Positions 1 through 9,382 of a stretch of 64,000 nt of DNA are shown here, in pieces. The position numbers and the translations under genes were made by a program. This DNA comes from Saccharomycopsis fibuligera x Saccharomycopsis cf. fibuligera. Taxonomy: Eukaryota > Ascomycota > Saccharomycetes > Ascoideales > Saccharomycopsidaceae. The notes beneath the pieces were generated by a model, which worked only from the letters and a program-made list of their open reading frames with translations, had not been told where the DNA came from and did not search any database. The stretch is from the NCBI GenBank assembly GCA_001936135.1, contig CP012812.1:2232001-2296000 (forward strand), read 5' to 3'. Each line of letters starts with the position of its first letter. The stretch's first letter is position 1.

Positions 1-1116
1 CTAGAACTAGACACTTTTTTAAATGACTACATATTTGAAAACAGGGAATTGTATGAGTCCTATGACAACACATACTTTGCTGATTTCAGGCCACCAACAA
101 TGTATCCAATAATTTCACATTTTTTATCAATATTTTCAGCGAAATCCACGCACATCCAGGACACGTACAAGTCTCTAGGAGTCACTGAAAGAATTATATG
201 TTTGTACTGGATGACAGCTGCTTCTATCTTAGACAACATTTTCCCCGAAACTATTTTCTTATTCAACTATAAGTTTTCTGGTGCAGTACGATTCTGTGGA
301 TTTGACATAAACTTCATTAATAGCATTTTAGATGATCTAAAATTGCAATACCAAGAGTACAATCCAAAGCTATGCGATTGTCTCTATCGAAAGACAATTT
401 ATCTTACCAGAGTCCAATCTTTTTTCTCTTATAGATGGAGAATTTATGATAGAAATATTCAAGCATTGCAAAAATACCCTGACACACCGCTTTTTGAAAA
501 ATTTAGATATCTGTCAAGAAAATTAAAATTTGTGGATGAAGTGCAAATGACAAGTTTAAAGTATGACGTTGTGAAATTTAATAATTATCCAAGAAATAAC
601 AGCGATTTTGTTGATGATAGCACAGAATTAGGGCTAGCAAGACCGAATCATCGTAAGTATGTCAGGTTTACGGACACGAATTACCATATCAATGTTAATG
701 TCGATGATAACTACAACATAGTGAAGCATCAGTTGAACATTAACAAAGAGCAATATATACAGTTTGGGATCAAAAATAACGCAAACTATGTCGAGCGTCA
801 TTTGAAACTGCAGTGTATGCTGCGTGATGAGCATTTTGGCAAATATTATGTTTCCCCTGAGAATACGCATGCTTCAACCCTATCAGGTTTCAATATAAAT
901 ACTTTCCCACTCGATTTGATGAAATTTTCAGAGTACGGATTACTTGTTAACCTTGATTTCCGCCCAGAGTTGAGGGTCGCCAACGATGGTCGTGTAAGTT
1001 CCGATGGAGATTTTTTCCAAAAAAATGCGCTGACTTTAAGCGCTATATCAAATGATTGGAACTTGTTGGCAAAGCACTCTTTGGGATTTTCACCTGAATA
1101 TGCTTCTGAAAACTAA
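1..1116 (+). CDS. Unrecognised protein, 3' part of gene (371 residues in window)
   Basis: The frame is open from the first base of the window to a TAA at 1114-1116, so the gene starts to the left and only its C-terminal 371 residues are visible. I do not recognise the family. The visible part looks globular and rich in aromatic residues. There is no transmembrane segment, zinc-finger cysteine pattern or low-complexity tract. Tyr, Phe and Asn are abundant, and the codon use resembles the neighbours. It converges on the oxygenase gene downstream, and the 420-bp spacer is full of T and A runs that could carry both 3' ends. A fungal transcription-factor C-terminal region is possible, but nothing seen here proves it. 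Confidence 0.7.
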   Translation, partial: LELDTFLNDYIFENRELYESYDNTYFADFRPPTMYPIISHFLSIFSAKSTHIQDTYKSLGVTERIICLYWMTAASILDNIFPETIFLFNYKFSGAVRFCGFDINFINSILDDLKLQYQEYNPKLCDCLYRKTIYLTRVQSFFSYRWRIYDRNIQALQKYPDTPLFEKFRYLSRKLKFVDEVQMTSLKYDVVKFNNYPRNNSDFVDDSTELGLARPNHRKYVRFTDTNYHINVNVDDNYNIVKHQLNINKEQYIQFGIKNNANYVERHLKLQCMLRDEHFGKYYVSPENTHASTLSGFNINTFPLDLMKFSEYGLLVNLDFRPELRVANDGRVSSDGDFFQKNALTLSAISNDWNLLAKHSLGFSPEYASEN

Positions 1117-1536
1117 TATTTGGACTTTATGTTTATTTTTTACTCACGGTTGACATTGTTTTTTAAATCTTTTTTATTTTTCATTATTTTTTTATTTTTT
1201 ATTTTTTATTTTTTTTTTTTTTTTTTTTCATCTGTATGCCCCCAAAAATGCACATGCACTTTCCTAGTGCAGCAAGATTACAACATGCGGTATATCAAAA
1301 CCTTTCAGCAAAATTTTAGAAAGTTAACAAAATGGTAGAAAAGAAAACCAACTTTGGCCTGAATAATAAAAAAGGTATGTCTATGTAAGCCAAAGAAATA
1401 ACAAACTGCTAACAACGCAAACTAAAGCAAATTGCACTGTAAAAAAAAAAAAAAAAAGATCATAAACCAAGCTAACAAATAAATAAAAAAAAATAATAAA
1501 AAAAAAAAAAATATAAAAACACCCCAACTAATTCAG
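1117..1536. other. Convergent intergenic spacer, T/A-rich
   Basis: This is the 3'-to-3' spacer between the left-edge gene and the first oxygenase. It has a long T run around 1200-1228 and A runs around 1441-1457 and 1498-1511, suitable for 3' end formation of both genes. No coding signal is seen. Confidence 0.6.
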
Positions 1537-2910
1537 TTATACACTTTCAGCTTGATGCCATCTTTCATGCAACCTACCATAAATTCTAACCAATAAGGGC
1601 TCATCTCCTTCAACAATATTCAAATCTTTTCTACCAAACAATCTTCCTTTTTCTTCGTCCCACTCTGCAAAAGTACATTTTTCCCATTCTTCTGGCTTAT
1701 TATGACCAGTTTTCTGCAACTTTGGCGAGTCAAGAGATTCTGGATCGATAATTGTGTTTAAATGAGGATTGTTAAAGTAAATAAGAACTAATCTCTTGAA
1801 CTGCTTCTGATCATCAGGTGGCGAAATAACTCTATGGATGGACGATTTAAAATATCCTCCAGTAAGAAACTCCATTGCATCACCAATATTAACAATTAAA
1901 GAATTTGGCTTATGACCAACATACCGCCACTGGCCAGTGTAGTAGTCTCTTATTTGTAAAGAGAGAATTGGCTGAGAAGTAATGAAAGTAAAGGCAGTTC
2001 CGTCAGAGTGACCCCTCAACCATGTTTTCTTAGTTATGGCTTCTTCTTCAGGTTTCATCCCCAAATAGTGCATAAGTCTGCCAAATCCGGATCCCGATTT
2101 CACCAAATCATTCTTATAAACCTTGAAGAAATTTTCCCACAAAAAGCCCTCAGGTTTTTCTAAAATGATATCACAAAGGGTGCAAAGCTTTCTTAGCACA
2201 TTGAAATGCAAAAATTTATAGTACTCTGAGATTTCCGGCAAGAATGCTCTAACAACATCAGGATATTTTCTCTTTGGGTTGAAGAAATAATCATCATGCA
2301 ACATGTCTCTGACATTATAGTGCTCAATTGAGTCCCTGATACCTTTTTGCATAGCCCAATAGCCTTTTGGTTTATACCCGAGGCCTCTTTCTCCCCCAAG
2401 AGATGTGGCTTTGTCTTCTAAGTCAGTTTGTTTAGCACCAGCCAAAAAGTTAAGTTTTTCATCTGTTGGGATCTCAAGCACTGATTGGGCAATAGATCTC
2501 AAATATTCTAATTTATTTGGGTCAAATCCATAGTTTGTGATGTTGAAAAATCCATAAGTCGAAATGGATTTTTCTAGCTTGTCTGCGAGCTTCTTTCTAG
2601 AATTGTAACCGCGAGGACCTTCAATATACTCTGTAAAATCAATTGAATCTAATTCTATTACAGGCACGTCGGTAATGGCTGTTGGGGTGGCTTCAATGAA
2701 CTTTCTGACATTATATTTTTTTTCATCGTCAGCAAGGTCATTAATAGCATAATATTTTTCCCTTAATGCTTTAGCCTCGCTGATCAAGTTTTTTTCGGTG
2801 ACTTCTTCACCGAATCCATTAAGTTTGTCAGGGATAGGAGTGAGCTTGATCGAATTGAACGCAAACTCTTTGGAGACTGCAGGAAGTGTTATTGTGTTTG
2901 AGATTGACAT
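1537..2910 (-). CDS. 2OG-Fe(II) oxygenase, isopenicillin N synthase-like (paralogue 1)
   Basis: The protein has 457 residues from the first true ATG at 2910; a possible TTG two codons upstream is not used. It has a DIOX_N-type N-terminal domain with the usual 'STYGFFNITNYG' stretch near residue 115. The double-stranded beta-helix core follows. The iron ligands are visible as His301-x-Asp303 in 'WLRGHSDG' and the distal His in 'SSIHRVISPP'. A downstream Arg in 'FKRLVLIYF' lies where these enzymes hold 2-oxoglutarate. The family uses Fe(II), O2 and usually 2-oxoglutarate to oxidise small molecules; the substrate is unknown. The same-strand neighbour at 3407-4891 is a close paralogue, so this is a tandem duplication. 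No targeting signal is seen. Confidence 0.88.
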   Translation of the reverse strand: MSISNTITLPAVSKEFAFNSIKLTPIPDKLNGFGEEVTEKNLISEAKALREKYYAINDLADDEKKYNVRKFIEATPTAITDVPVIELDSIDFTEYIEGPRGYNSRKKLADKLEKSISTYGFFNITNYGFDPNKLEYLRSIAQSVLEIPTDEKLNFLAGAKQTDLEDKATSLGGERGLGYKPKGYWAMQKGIRDSIEHYNVRDMLHDDYFFNPKRKYPDVVRAFLPEISEYYKFLHFNVLRKLCTLCDIILEKPEGFLWENFFKVYKNDLVKSGSGFGRLMHYLGMKPEEEAITKKTWLRGHSDGTAFTFITSQPILSLQIRDYYTGQWRYVGHKPNSLIVNIGDAMEFLTGGYFKSSIHRVISPPDDQKQFKRLVLIYFNNPHLNTIIDPESLDSPKLQKTGHNKPEEWEKCTFAEWDEEKGRLFGRKDLNIVEGDEPLLVRIYGRLHERWHQAESV

Positions 2911-3406
2911 TTCCAATAATTGTTGATATTGTACTCAAAAGCTTTTTAACATAATCTGATTCAAATGATTTTTGAAACGATGGCTTTTGCCACAATACCT
3001 CGAAAGCCCTACCACAAACCTTTTATATACTGTTGGCCAATGTTAGCAAACGGCTATGCCTAAACACAGTTAAGCAATGTCACATGTTATGAGGAGGTGC
3101 ATAAACTTTTGACGTGAAAGAAATCGAGATAATGCACGTTGGCTGTATTTTTTTGTGTTTCGCAGATTGAAACACCACCCCACAGCGCCATGTTATACAG
3201 CGAATCAGCACATCATACAATCATACAATCATACAATCATACAATTTTTACACTGAGTTTGCACCCTGAGTTTGCACCCTGAGTTCAGTTGTTTTTTTTT
3301 ATATTTTTTTTTTTTTTTTGCTTTTTTAAGTTCAATATCTATATTTATGTTCTTTACTACACATTCATTGTTGTAAAAAAAAAAACAAAAAAAAAAATAC
3401 TATATA
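2911..3406. repeat. Intergenic spacer with short tandem repeats
   Basis: This spacer lies between the two tandem oxygenases. At 3214-3245 an 8-bp unit, CATACAAT, is repeated four times. It is followed by about two and a half copies of a 13-bp unit containing GAGTTTGCACCCT (about 3251-3285), then poly-T. No coding signal is visible. The repeats lie in the upstream region of paralogue 1 and could vary in copy number. Confidence 0.7.
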
Positions 3407-4891
3407 TCATGCTTCAAAATCTGCTGCTGCTTTTTCTTTGGACTGTTGCTCTTTGGCCTGATTTTGAGCAATTGTTAAACTCTCGGCTTGGTGCCATCTT
3501 TCGTGCCCTCTACCAAATAACTTAACCACAGTAGGCTCGTCGCCATCTTTCAAATTTACCTCGGAACCACCAAACAACCTAGGCTTTTCTTCATCCCAGT
3601 GAGCAAATGTAATTTTCTCCCAGTCTTCTGGGGTATTGAATCCCAATTTCTTCAATTTTGGTGAATCCACAGCATCCGGATCCAAAACGGTAGTTAAAGA
3701 TGGACAGCTGAAGTAAATGAGCACCAATCTTTTGAATTTTTTTTGATCTGCTGGAGGAGATACTACTCTGTGAATGGATGACTTGAAGTATCCACCAGTG
3801 ACGAACTCCATGGCGTCCCCCACATTAACAATCAATGAGTTTGGTCTGTGGCCTACATATTTCCATTCACCAGTGTAGTAATCTCTAATTTGCAATGACA
3901 AAATAGGTTGTGAGGTTATGAAAGTGAAACCAACAGCATCTGAATGGCCTCTGAGCCATGTATTTTCAGTGATTTTTTCTTCTTCGGGATTCATCCCCAA
4001 ATAATGCATAAGCCTTCCGTAGCCTGCACCCGAATTTAACAAATCATTCTTATATCCTTGGTAAAAGTTTTGCCATATAAATCCTTCTGGCTTTTCCAAA
4101 ATAATATCACACAAATTGCACAATCTTTTCAAAACATTATAGTGCAAGTACCTGAAATACTCAGCAACTTCTGGCAAGAAAGCGCGTACCACTTCTGGGT
4201 ATTTTCTATTTGGATTGAAAAAATAGTCATCATGTAGCATGTCTCTAAAATTGTAATGTTCAATAGAGTCTCTGATTCCCTGTTGCATTGACCAGTAACC
4301 TCTTGGCTTAAAACCTACACCTCTTTCTCCTCCTAAAGACTTATCTCTATCTTCCAAGTCTGTTTGTTTAGCTCCAGCCAAATTATTTAATTTTTCTTCT
4401 TGAGGGAGCTCAAGTACCGATTGGGCAATTGATCTCATGTATGCTAACTTCTCCGGATCAAACCCAAAGTTACTAATGTTGAAAAACCCATATGTGGAGA
4501 TAGATTTTTCCAACTTGTCAGCGAGCGCCTTTCTTGACTCAAATCCTTCAGGCCCGTCTACATATTTGGAAAAATCAAGTGACTCCAAAGCAATAGTTGG
4601 TACATTTTTGGTGTCCGTCGGGGTGGCCTCTATAAAAGGTCTGACGTTATACTTTTCTTTGATATCCTTGATATTGAATTGACTAACATACTTTTTTCTA
4701 AGTGTTTCTGGTTCGGTGATCAAATTGTCATTAGTGATTACTTCTCCAAAATTATTAATTTTTTTTGGAATTGGTGTGACTTTTAAACTAGTGATTTCGT
4801 AATCTTTTGGCACTTGTGTGGCTTTAGAGCTTTTGAGATTAGTATATTGGGTGATTGCTGATTCTGCAGGGGTGACAACAGTAGTACTCAT
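3407..4891 (-). CDS. 2OG-Fe(II) oxygenase, isopenicillin N synthase-like (paralogue 2)
   Basis: The protein has 494 residues, starting at the ATG at 4891. It has the same architecture as its downstream paralogue. The DIOX_N-like region contains 'STYGFFNISNFG'. The catalytic core has His316-x-Asp318 ('WLRGHSDA') and His374 ('SSIHRVVSPP') as iron ligands, and Arg388 ('FKRLVLIYF') as the likely co-substrate anchor. Compared with paralogue 1 it is longer at both ends: about 17 extra N-terminal residues and a charged, Gln/Ala-rich tail after 'HERWHQAESL'. The core is strongly conserved between the two, so both are probably active. The substrate is unknown. The upstream region holds a palindromic E-box (see 5083-5090). 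Confidence 0.88.
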   Translation of the reverse strand: MSTTVVTPAESAITQYTNLKSSKATQVPKDYEITSLKVTPIPKKINNFGEVITNDNLITEPETLRKKYVSQFNIKDIKEKYNVRPFIEATPTDTKNVPTIALESLDFSKYVDGPEGFESRKALADKLEKSISTYGFFNISNFGFDPEKLAYMRSIAQSVLELPQEEKLNNLAGAKQTDLEDRDKSLGGERGVGFKPRGYWSMQQGIRDSIEHYNFRDMLHDDYFFNPNRKYPEVVRAFLPEVAEYFRYLHYNVLKRLCNLCDIILEKPEGFIWQNFYQGYKNDLLNSGAGYGRLMHYLGMNPEEEKITENTWLRGHSDAVGFTFITSQPILSLQIRDYYTGEWKYVGHRPNSLIVNVGDAMEFVTGGYFKSSIHRVVSPPADQKKFKRLVLIYFSCPSLTTVLDPDAVDSPKLKKLGFNTPEDWEKITFAHWDEEKPRLFGGSEVNLKDGDEPTVVKLFGRGHERWHQAESLTIAQNQAKEQQSKEKAAADFEA

Positions 4892-6388
4892 TTTGATGAT
4901 ATGGGCTCAAATCAAAGAAAATTTGTAGAAGAGAAATAACATTTGTAAAGGCCTACACAATTACACAGATATTTCTTCGAGGCACGATCAGTGTTTTCGC
5001 TGGTGAGTGAAAGTTGCCATATAAATACTCTCCCAGCTGCATGTTACTGCAGTAGCGCTTATGGTGGCAGACTGCAGTGATAGCACGTGCAATTATGAGG
5101 CGCCTCAGTAATCATGTCAGACCTTATAAAATATTAGGTATATTGAAGCTAAATAGCCAATCATGTTACGTTGTTCTCTTTCATTTGAGATAAAAGAATT
5201 GAGTTTCGGATGGCACCGGTAGCACCTTTGTAGAATTGATACCAAAATCTATTGAGAAACTCAAACGATATGAGCTGTCCACAGGCAACAAGCTTCGATG
5301 CATTTTTTCCTTACTAAATCCAAATAAGGTGTGGTTTACTCCTCTTTGATGGCTGATAAATCATCACCTAAAACCCAAATCAATATCCCTTTAACTTCAA
5401 TTTTTTGATTTCCCCAAGCAAAACTAGACTTTTGGATTCAATACTTGCATATTTCTAGATTGAAATTGCATTACTGGATAAGAGTAGCGGTGATATTTGG
5501 GGAATATTGAGTGCTTTTAGATCTCCAACTTCCAAAGAATTGAGCATTACTCACAACATAGCAATATTTTTGGCAGCATAAATAAACATTATTTAGCAGA
5601 AAATAACTACGATTGTTACCAAAATTACTAGAGTTGCCACTTTGATAAATCAACCCAGATTCATTCAAAAAGTTTTTGAAAAGCAAATTATGACAATAGC
5701 AATACATTAAAGATTATGCTGATGAAAATGATAGTGGTGTACAAAGTGGTGAGACTGAACCCGAAAATAGTCGGGAGTAGCAGATATGAGCATTTTGCTC
5801 AGGAACTTCAAAAAGACACCATTTTTATTAAAGAATTTAGTAATGATAGTTTAACAGAAATAAAAAATTGCGACTAAACTTTGAAAGTGAGAGGGTGCTG
5901 ATTTGGTTTTTTTGAGCATTGTCTGCCTGATTTGTTTGCGTCAGTACCTCGATATGCAATTAATGAATAATTCAAACTTGCAGAACGCACTTATGGTATA
6001 TCTTTAGTTTTCTAAAGTAAACAAGTTGATGCAGCTTGTTACGGCATACTATCTATTGATGCATGCGATGTAAAATAATGCATGCTGGAAAAAGACCTAC
6101 AAAACATTACTTTTTTTTTTTTTTTTTTTTTTTTTTAAGACCCGACATGGAAAAAATCTGCTGCTTTGGTGAACTCGTAGATGAAGTTTGACATTGTAGT
6201 AATTTACCGAAAGTTCAACAAATATACGATCAAATATCAAAAGCTAAGCGACTAAGGATTACAAACGCCTTTTTCCAATTCCAACTTTGATATCAATGGC
6301 ATACATACACAATATCTAAAAAGAAAGAAAAAAAACAAAAGCACCAAGTTTGCAGTTGTATATAATTATTCACCATTCACTGTTAAAT
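4892..6388. other. Divergent promoter region, no convincing gene
   Basis: These 1.5 kb lie between divergently transcribed oxygenase 2 (minus) and TAD2 (plus). The region has AT-rich sequence, a T run at 6113-6136 and an E-box near 5084. The only notable open frame (minus strand, 5471-5707) is Asn/Tyr/Ser-rich and unsupported. I see no tRNA or conserved RNA. Confidence 0.5.
5083..5090. promoter_or_regulatory. Palindromic E-box GCACGTGC upstream of oxygenase 2
   Basis: GCACGTGC lies about 190 bp upstream of the ATG at 4891. CACGTG is the core bound by yeast bHLH factors such as Cbf1 and Pho4. A single short site also occurs by chance, so this is only a candidate. Confidence 0.3.
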
Positions 6389-7603
6389 ATGGCCAGTGGA
6401 AAAAACAATCAGAATAGCAATAACGATAACAATAACAAAAATGATCTCACTACCCACTTTAAATACATGCGGCTTGCCTTAAACCAGGCTTCTCAAGCTC
6501 TTTTGAACAATGAAGTCCCCGTTGGTTGTATATTCGTCTACGATAACCATACAATTCTTAGTACGGGAATGAATAACACCAATGATACCCTCAGTGGAAT
6601 AACACATGCTGAATTGACAGGCATACAACGCATATTGGCAACTTTCAGTCTTTTGAGTCCCAATAATGAGTATGATGCCGTTAGAGAGCTCAAGATCCAG
6701 AAATTGTTCAGTAAAGTGGATTTGTACGTAACAGTGGAACCATGTGTGATGTGCGGCAGTGCATTAAGACAATTAGGAATAAGAAGAGTGTTTTTTGGTG
6801 CTGGAAATGATAGGTTTGGCGGTAATGGATCAATATTGAGTTTGAATCGGGATGATTTAGGTATCAATAGTGATAATTATAGGACAAGATGTTTAAAGGC
6901 GGCGAGAGAAAAAACTGGGAAGGCGAAGAAGGTAACAGGATTGAAAGACATGGGTGAAAAAGTGTTGCTGATTGATATTGATCGTGATGTTCGTAACAGT
7001 AGCGATATTATTAAATCTAATGGTGATTTTGACATCCTGACCATCGAATCATTTGACAGAACATACCCCAGCTATCCAGATTTTGGTCGTGAAGAAGCCA
7101 TCATTCTTCTTAGAAAATTTTATGTCCAAGAAAACAAAAAAGCGCCTGTACCGCAGACCCGCGAATCAGATAATCGGTTTTTAAGCTTGACGAATTTTCC
7201 TGTGCTCAAATATGAAAAATATGTTACCGAGCAGCAATTTAAAAAAATGTATGGTATTGAGAGAATGTATAGATGGCATAGAGCGCATGATGAGAGTTCA
7301 CGTTTTGTCACTGAGGATAATATTGAGGTGGAAAACTTCTTCGAGCCATTGATGCCAATTAAGCAAGATTTGTTTGATGAGATCAAGCAATGGGAAAAAA
7401 ATAATGGGGTGGTGGTTATTGACGGGCTTCATGATGTGAGGATTGATGATTCCAAAGATGTGGACCAATACGTTGTATCAGAGGAAGATATTGACGTTGA
7501 GGCAATTTTGAAGGATATTGAGGAAGACGTAATGGAAGGGGATTTCAGCGATTGTGCTACTAATGATGAGCAAGAGCTACCTTTGAAGAAGCAAAAAATA
7601 TGA
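6389..7603 (+). CDS. TAD2: tRNA-specific adenosine-34 deaminase catalytic subunit
   Basis: Tad2, with Tad3, converts A34 to inosine in the wobble position of several tRNAs, including the tRNA-Ala(AGC) encoded in this window. The protein has 404 residues from the ATG at 6389; the frame is open 13 codons further up but without an ATG. After an Asn-rich leader, the cytidine-deaminase fold begins near residue 25. The zinc and proton-shuttle residues are His73-Ala-Glu75 and Pro118-Cys119-x2-Cys122 ('EPCVMCGSAL'). Glu75 marks this as the catalytic subunit, because Tad3 lacks the Glu. About 150 residues after the deaminase domain form a charged C-terminal extension ending in a basic 'LKKQKI'. S. cerevisiae Tad2 is about 250 residues, so this extension is long. 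Confidence 0.93.
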   Translation: MASGKNNQNSNNDNNNKNDLTTHFKYMRLALNQASQALLNNEVPVGCIFVYDNHTILSTGMNNTNDTLSGITHAELTGIQRILATFSLLSPNNEYDAVRELKIQKLFSKVDLYVTVEPCVMCGSALRQLGIRRVFFGAGNDRFGGNGSILSLNRDDLGINSDNYRTRCLKAAREKTGKAKKVTGLKDMGEKVLLIDIDRDVRNSSDIIKSNGDFDILTIESFDRTYPSYPDFGREEAIILLRKFYVQENKKAPVPQTRESDNRFLSLTNFPVLKYEKYVTEQQFKKMYGIERMYRWHRAHDESSRFVTEDNIEVENFFEPLMPIKQDLFDEIKQWEKNNGVVVIDGLHDVRIDDSKDVDQYVVSEEDIDVEAILKDIEEDVMEGDFSDCATNDEQELPLKKQKI

Positions 7604-9382
7604 TGATTGTAGTTTTGGTTGTATACGTAGTATATAGAAGAATAAATTGTTGGAAATCAATTTATCACTCTAAGAAAAAAAAAAGCGCAAAAAGAATGTA
7701 AGAGGCCCTGTATCAAAGCTGGAAAAATAGATGACTTGTTATACCAATAAGAAACAAAATGAAAACTTGGAATTCTAAAAGGCAAAATACTGGTAACAGA
7801 AAGCATTACTAGCATTGCCAAAAAAATAATTGGAAAAGAAGGCCAATTTACTAAAACCATCCGCAAAGGGATTTGTACCATAATAGCATCTGGCAACTTC
7901 CCTAACGCCTAAATAACCAAAAGCTGATGTGGCTTTATTAATATTTGGGAAAAATGTTTAAAATAAAGTGTGTGTATGAGATAAATGTTTGTTATAATGA
8001 ATGTGAGTTGTAAATGCTCAAAACATAGACTGCAACAAGACACGTTTACTCATTTTTTATAGTCACTGCGACTTGCTATATACTTTCTGTTCTTTTCTTG
8101 TTTGTGGCTAGAATATTTTTGTCTTTGTCATTATTTAAAACAGCTGTATGCTTATCGTTATAGATGGGGATCAAAGAAGCAGTCAAAAATACAAGGGTTA
8201 AGTTTCTCAAACTTCAGAGTGAACTTATTAAATTATTATATAAGCATGTTGAAATGAAATGATTCTGAACTATTTACGTACTTGTGTGTGTTGTTATTAT
8301 GGCAATATTTCCATTTGACATCTATGCATCAATGTTCATTAGACAATAAATAACTATATCAACTTGCCTCAACAAACTGTGGATAGCACTAACATTAGGG
8401 GCTTACCTTCTAATTACCGCATGGTAGAATTTAAATATAACCTTTTAAGGAGTTGAAAAACTCCTCGCTAAGTATTAGGTTAACATTGATTGTACTACAA
8501 GGCTATCATTAGCTACTATAATACAGCAACAAAAAAAAACTTTCTTCTCATAAGCTTCGATTTAGACTTAGAATCTGACGTAGACTGTACATGCAATCTT
8601 TATGTCATGTTTTTTCGGTTTAGGCTAACCTAGGCCATTCAATCAATTTTAAAAAAATATGTATCATTGAATCATTTATCCAAACTATCGTATCTATTTG
8701 TGAACACCGTTAAAATTGTAAACTGGGATAGCGGACTGCTCTTACTGTGATGTTGTGCGTTCATAAATAATCAACGATGCTGTTTCAGAAATATTAGGAT
8801 AAGCTTAATTACTGGTCATGTGATTTGCTGGAGATGAGCTTCCATGGAAGTGGATTGTTGGCTGTTGTGCGTGACTGGTGGTGAGTGGAAAGAAGAATGG
8901 ATAATCAGCAGAGTAGCAAAGAATGACTTTCAGTGACTAAAAAATAAGAACTAATGCTTATTTGCTGAATTGTACACTCTTTACTTCAATACACATCAAC
9001 ACCGTATGTTCCTTTGTAAGCCAAGGCTGCCACTCTTTGCACATATCCACGACCGTAATTTGCCTTCTGTGTAGACTTGAGCTGTTTCTTTAACCAAGCA
9101 AATCAATTTCTCTACATTTATTATTCTATAACCTTGTAAGTCACCATTTGTAACCTCCACAGTGTATTATTACTATACTATAATTGTCCGCTTTCAATCC
9201 TATGATATCCTGGTCATCAGGGCTACTTAACCGAGAACATCAGAATTTTCCTAGCCAAAAAAATTTATTTCCTGCCCATCATCAACATCTGACACTTTAA
9301 TTAGGCCTTAGCCCATCCACATCCAAATTTGTTCATCAACTCCACATATCCCATCCAATCTGATCCTTTTCGCACCCCGATA
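7604..9382. other. Long intergenic region between TAD2 and NMA111
   Basis: This 1.78-kb stretch has no gene I can support. On the minus strand at about 7750-7970 two reading frames are open at once, but neither has both an ATG and a family signature. The rest is AT-rich sequence with stops in all frames. I checked by eye for tRNA A/B boxes and saw none. It presumably holds the TAD2 3' UTR and a long NMA111 promoter. Confidence 0.5.

Noticed and set aside
5471-5707. Minus-strand frame with 'LLNNVYLCCQKYCYVVS', faintly like a copia protease/integrase junction
   Set aside because: The similarity is a few residues only, no neighbouring retroelement parts or LTRs were seen, and the composition is biased.
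7657-7970. Two overlapping open frames on the minus strand, one giving 'GYLGVREVARCYYGTNPF'
   Set aside because: The second frame has no ATG and no splice acceptor giving it a start, and both lack any known motif. Two open frames in AT-rich DNA over 200 bp are not rare.
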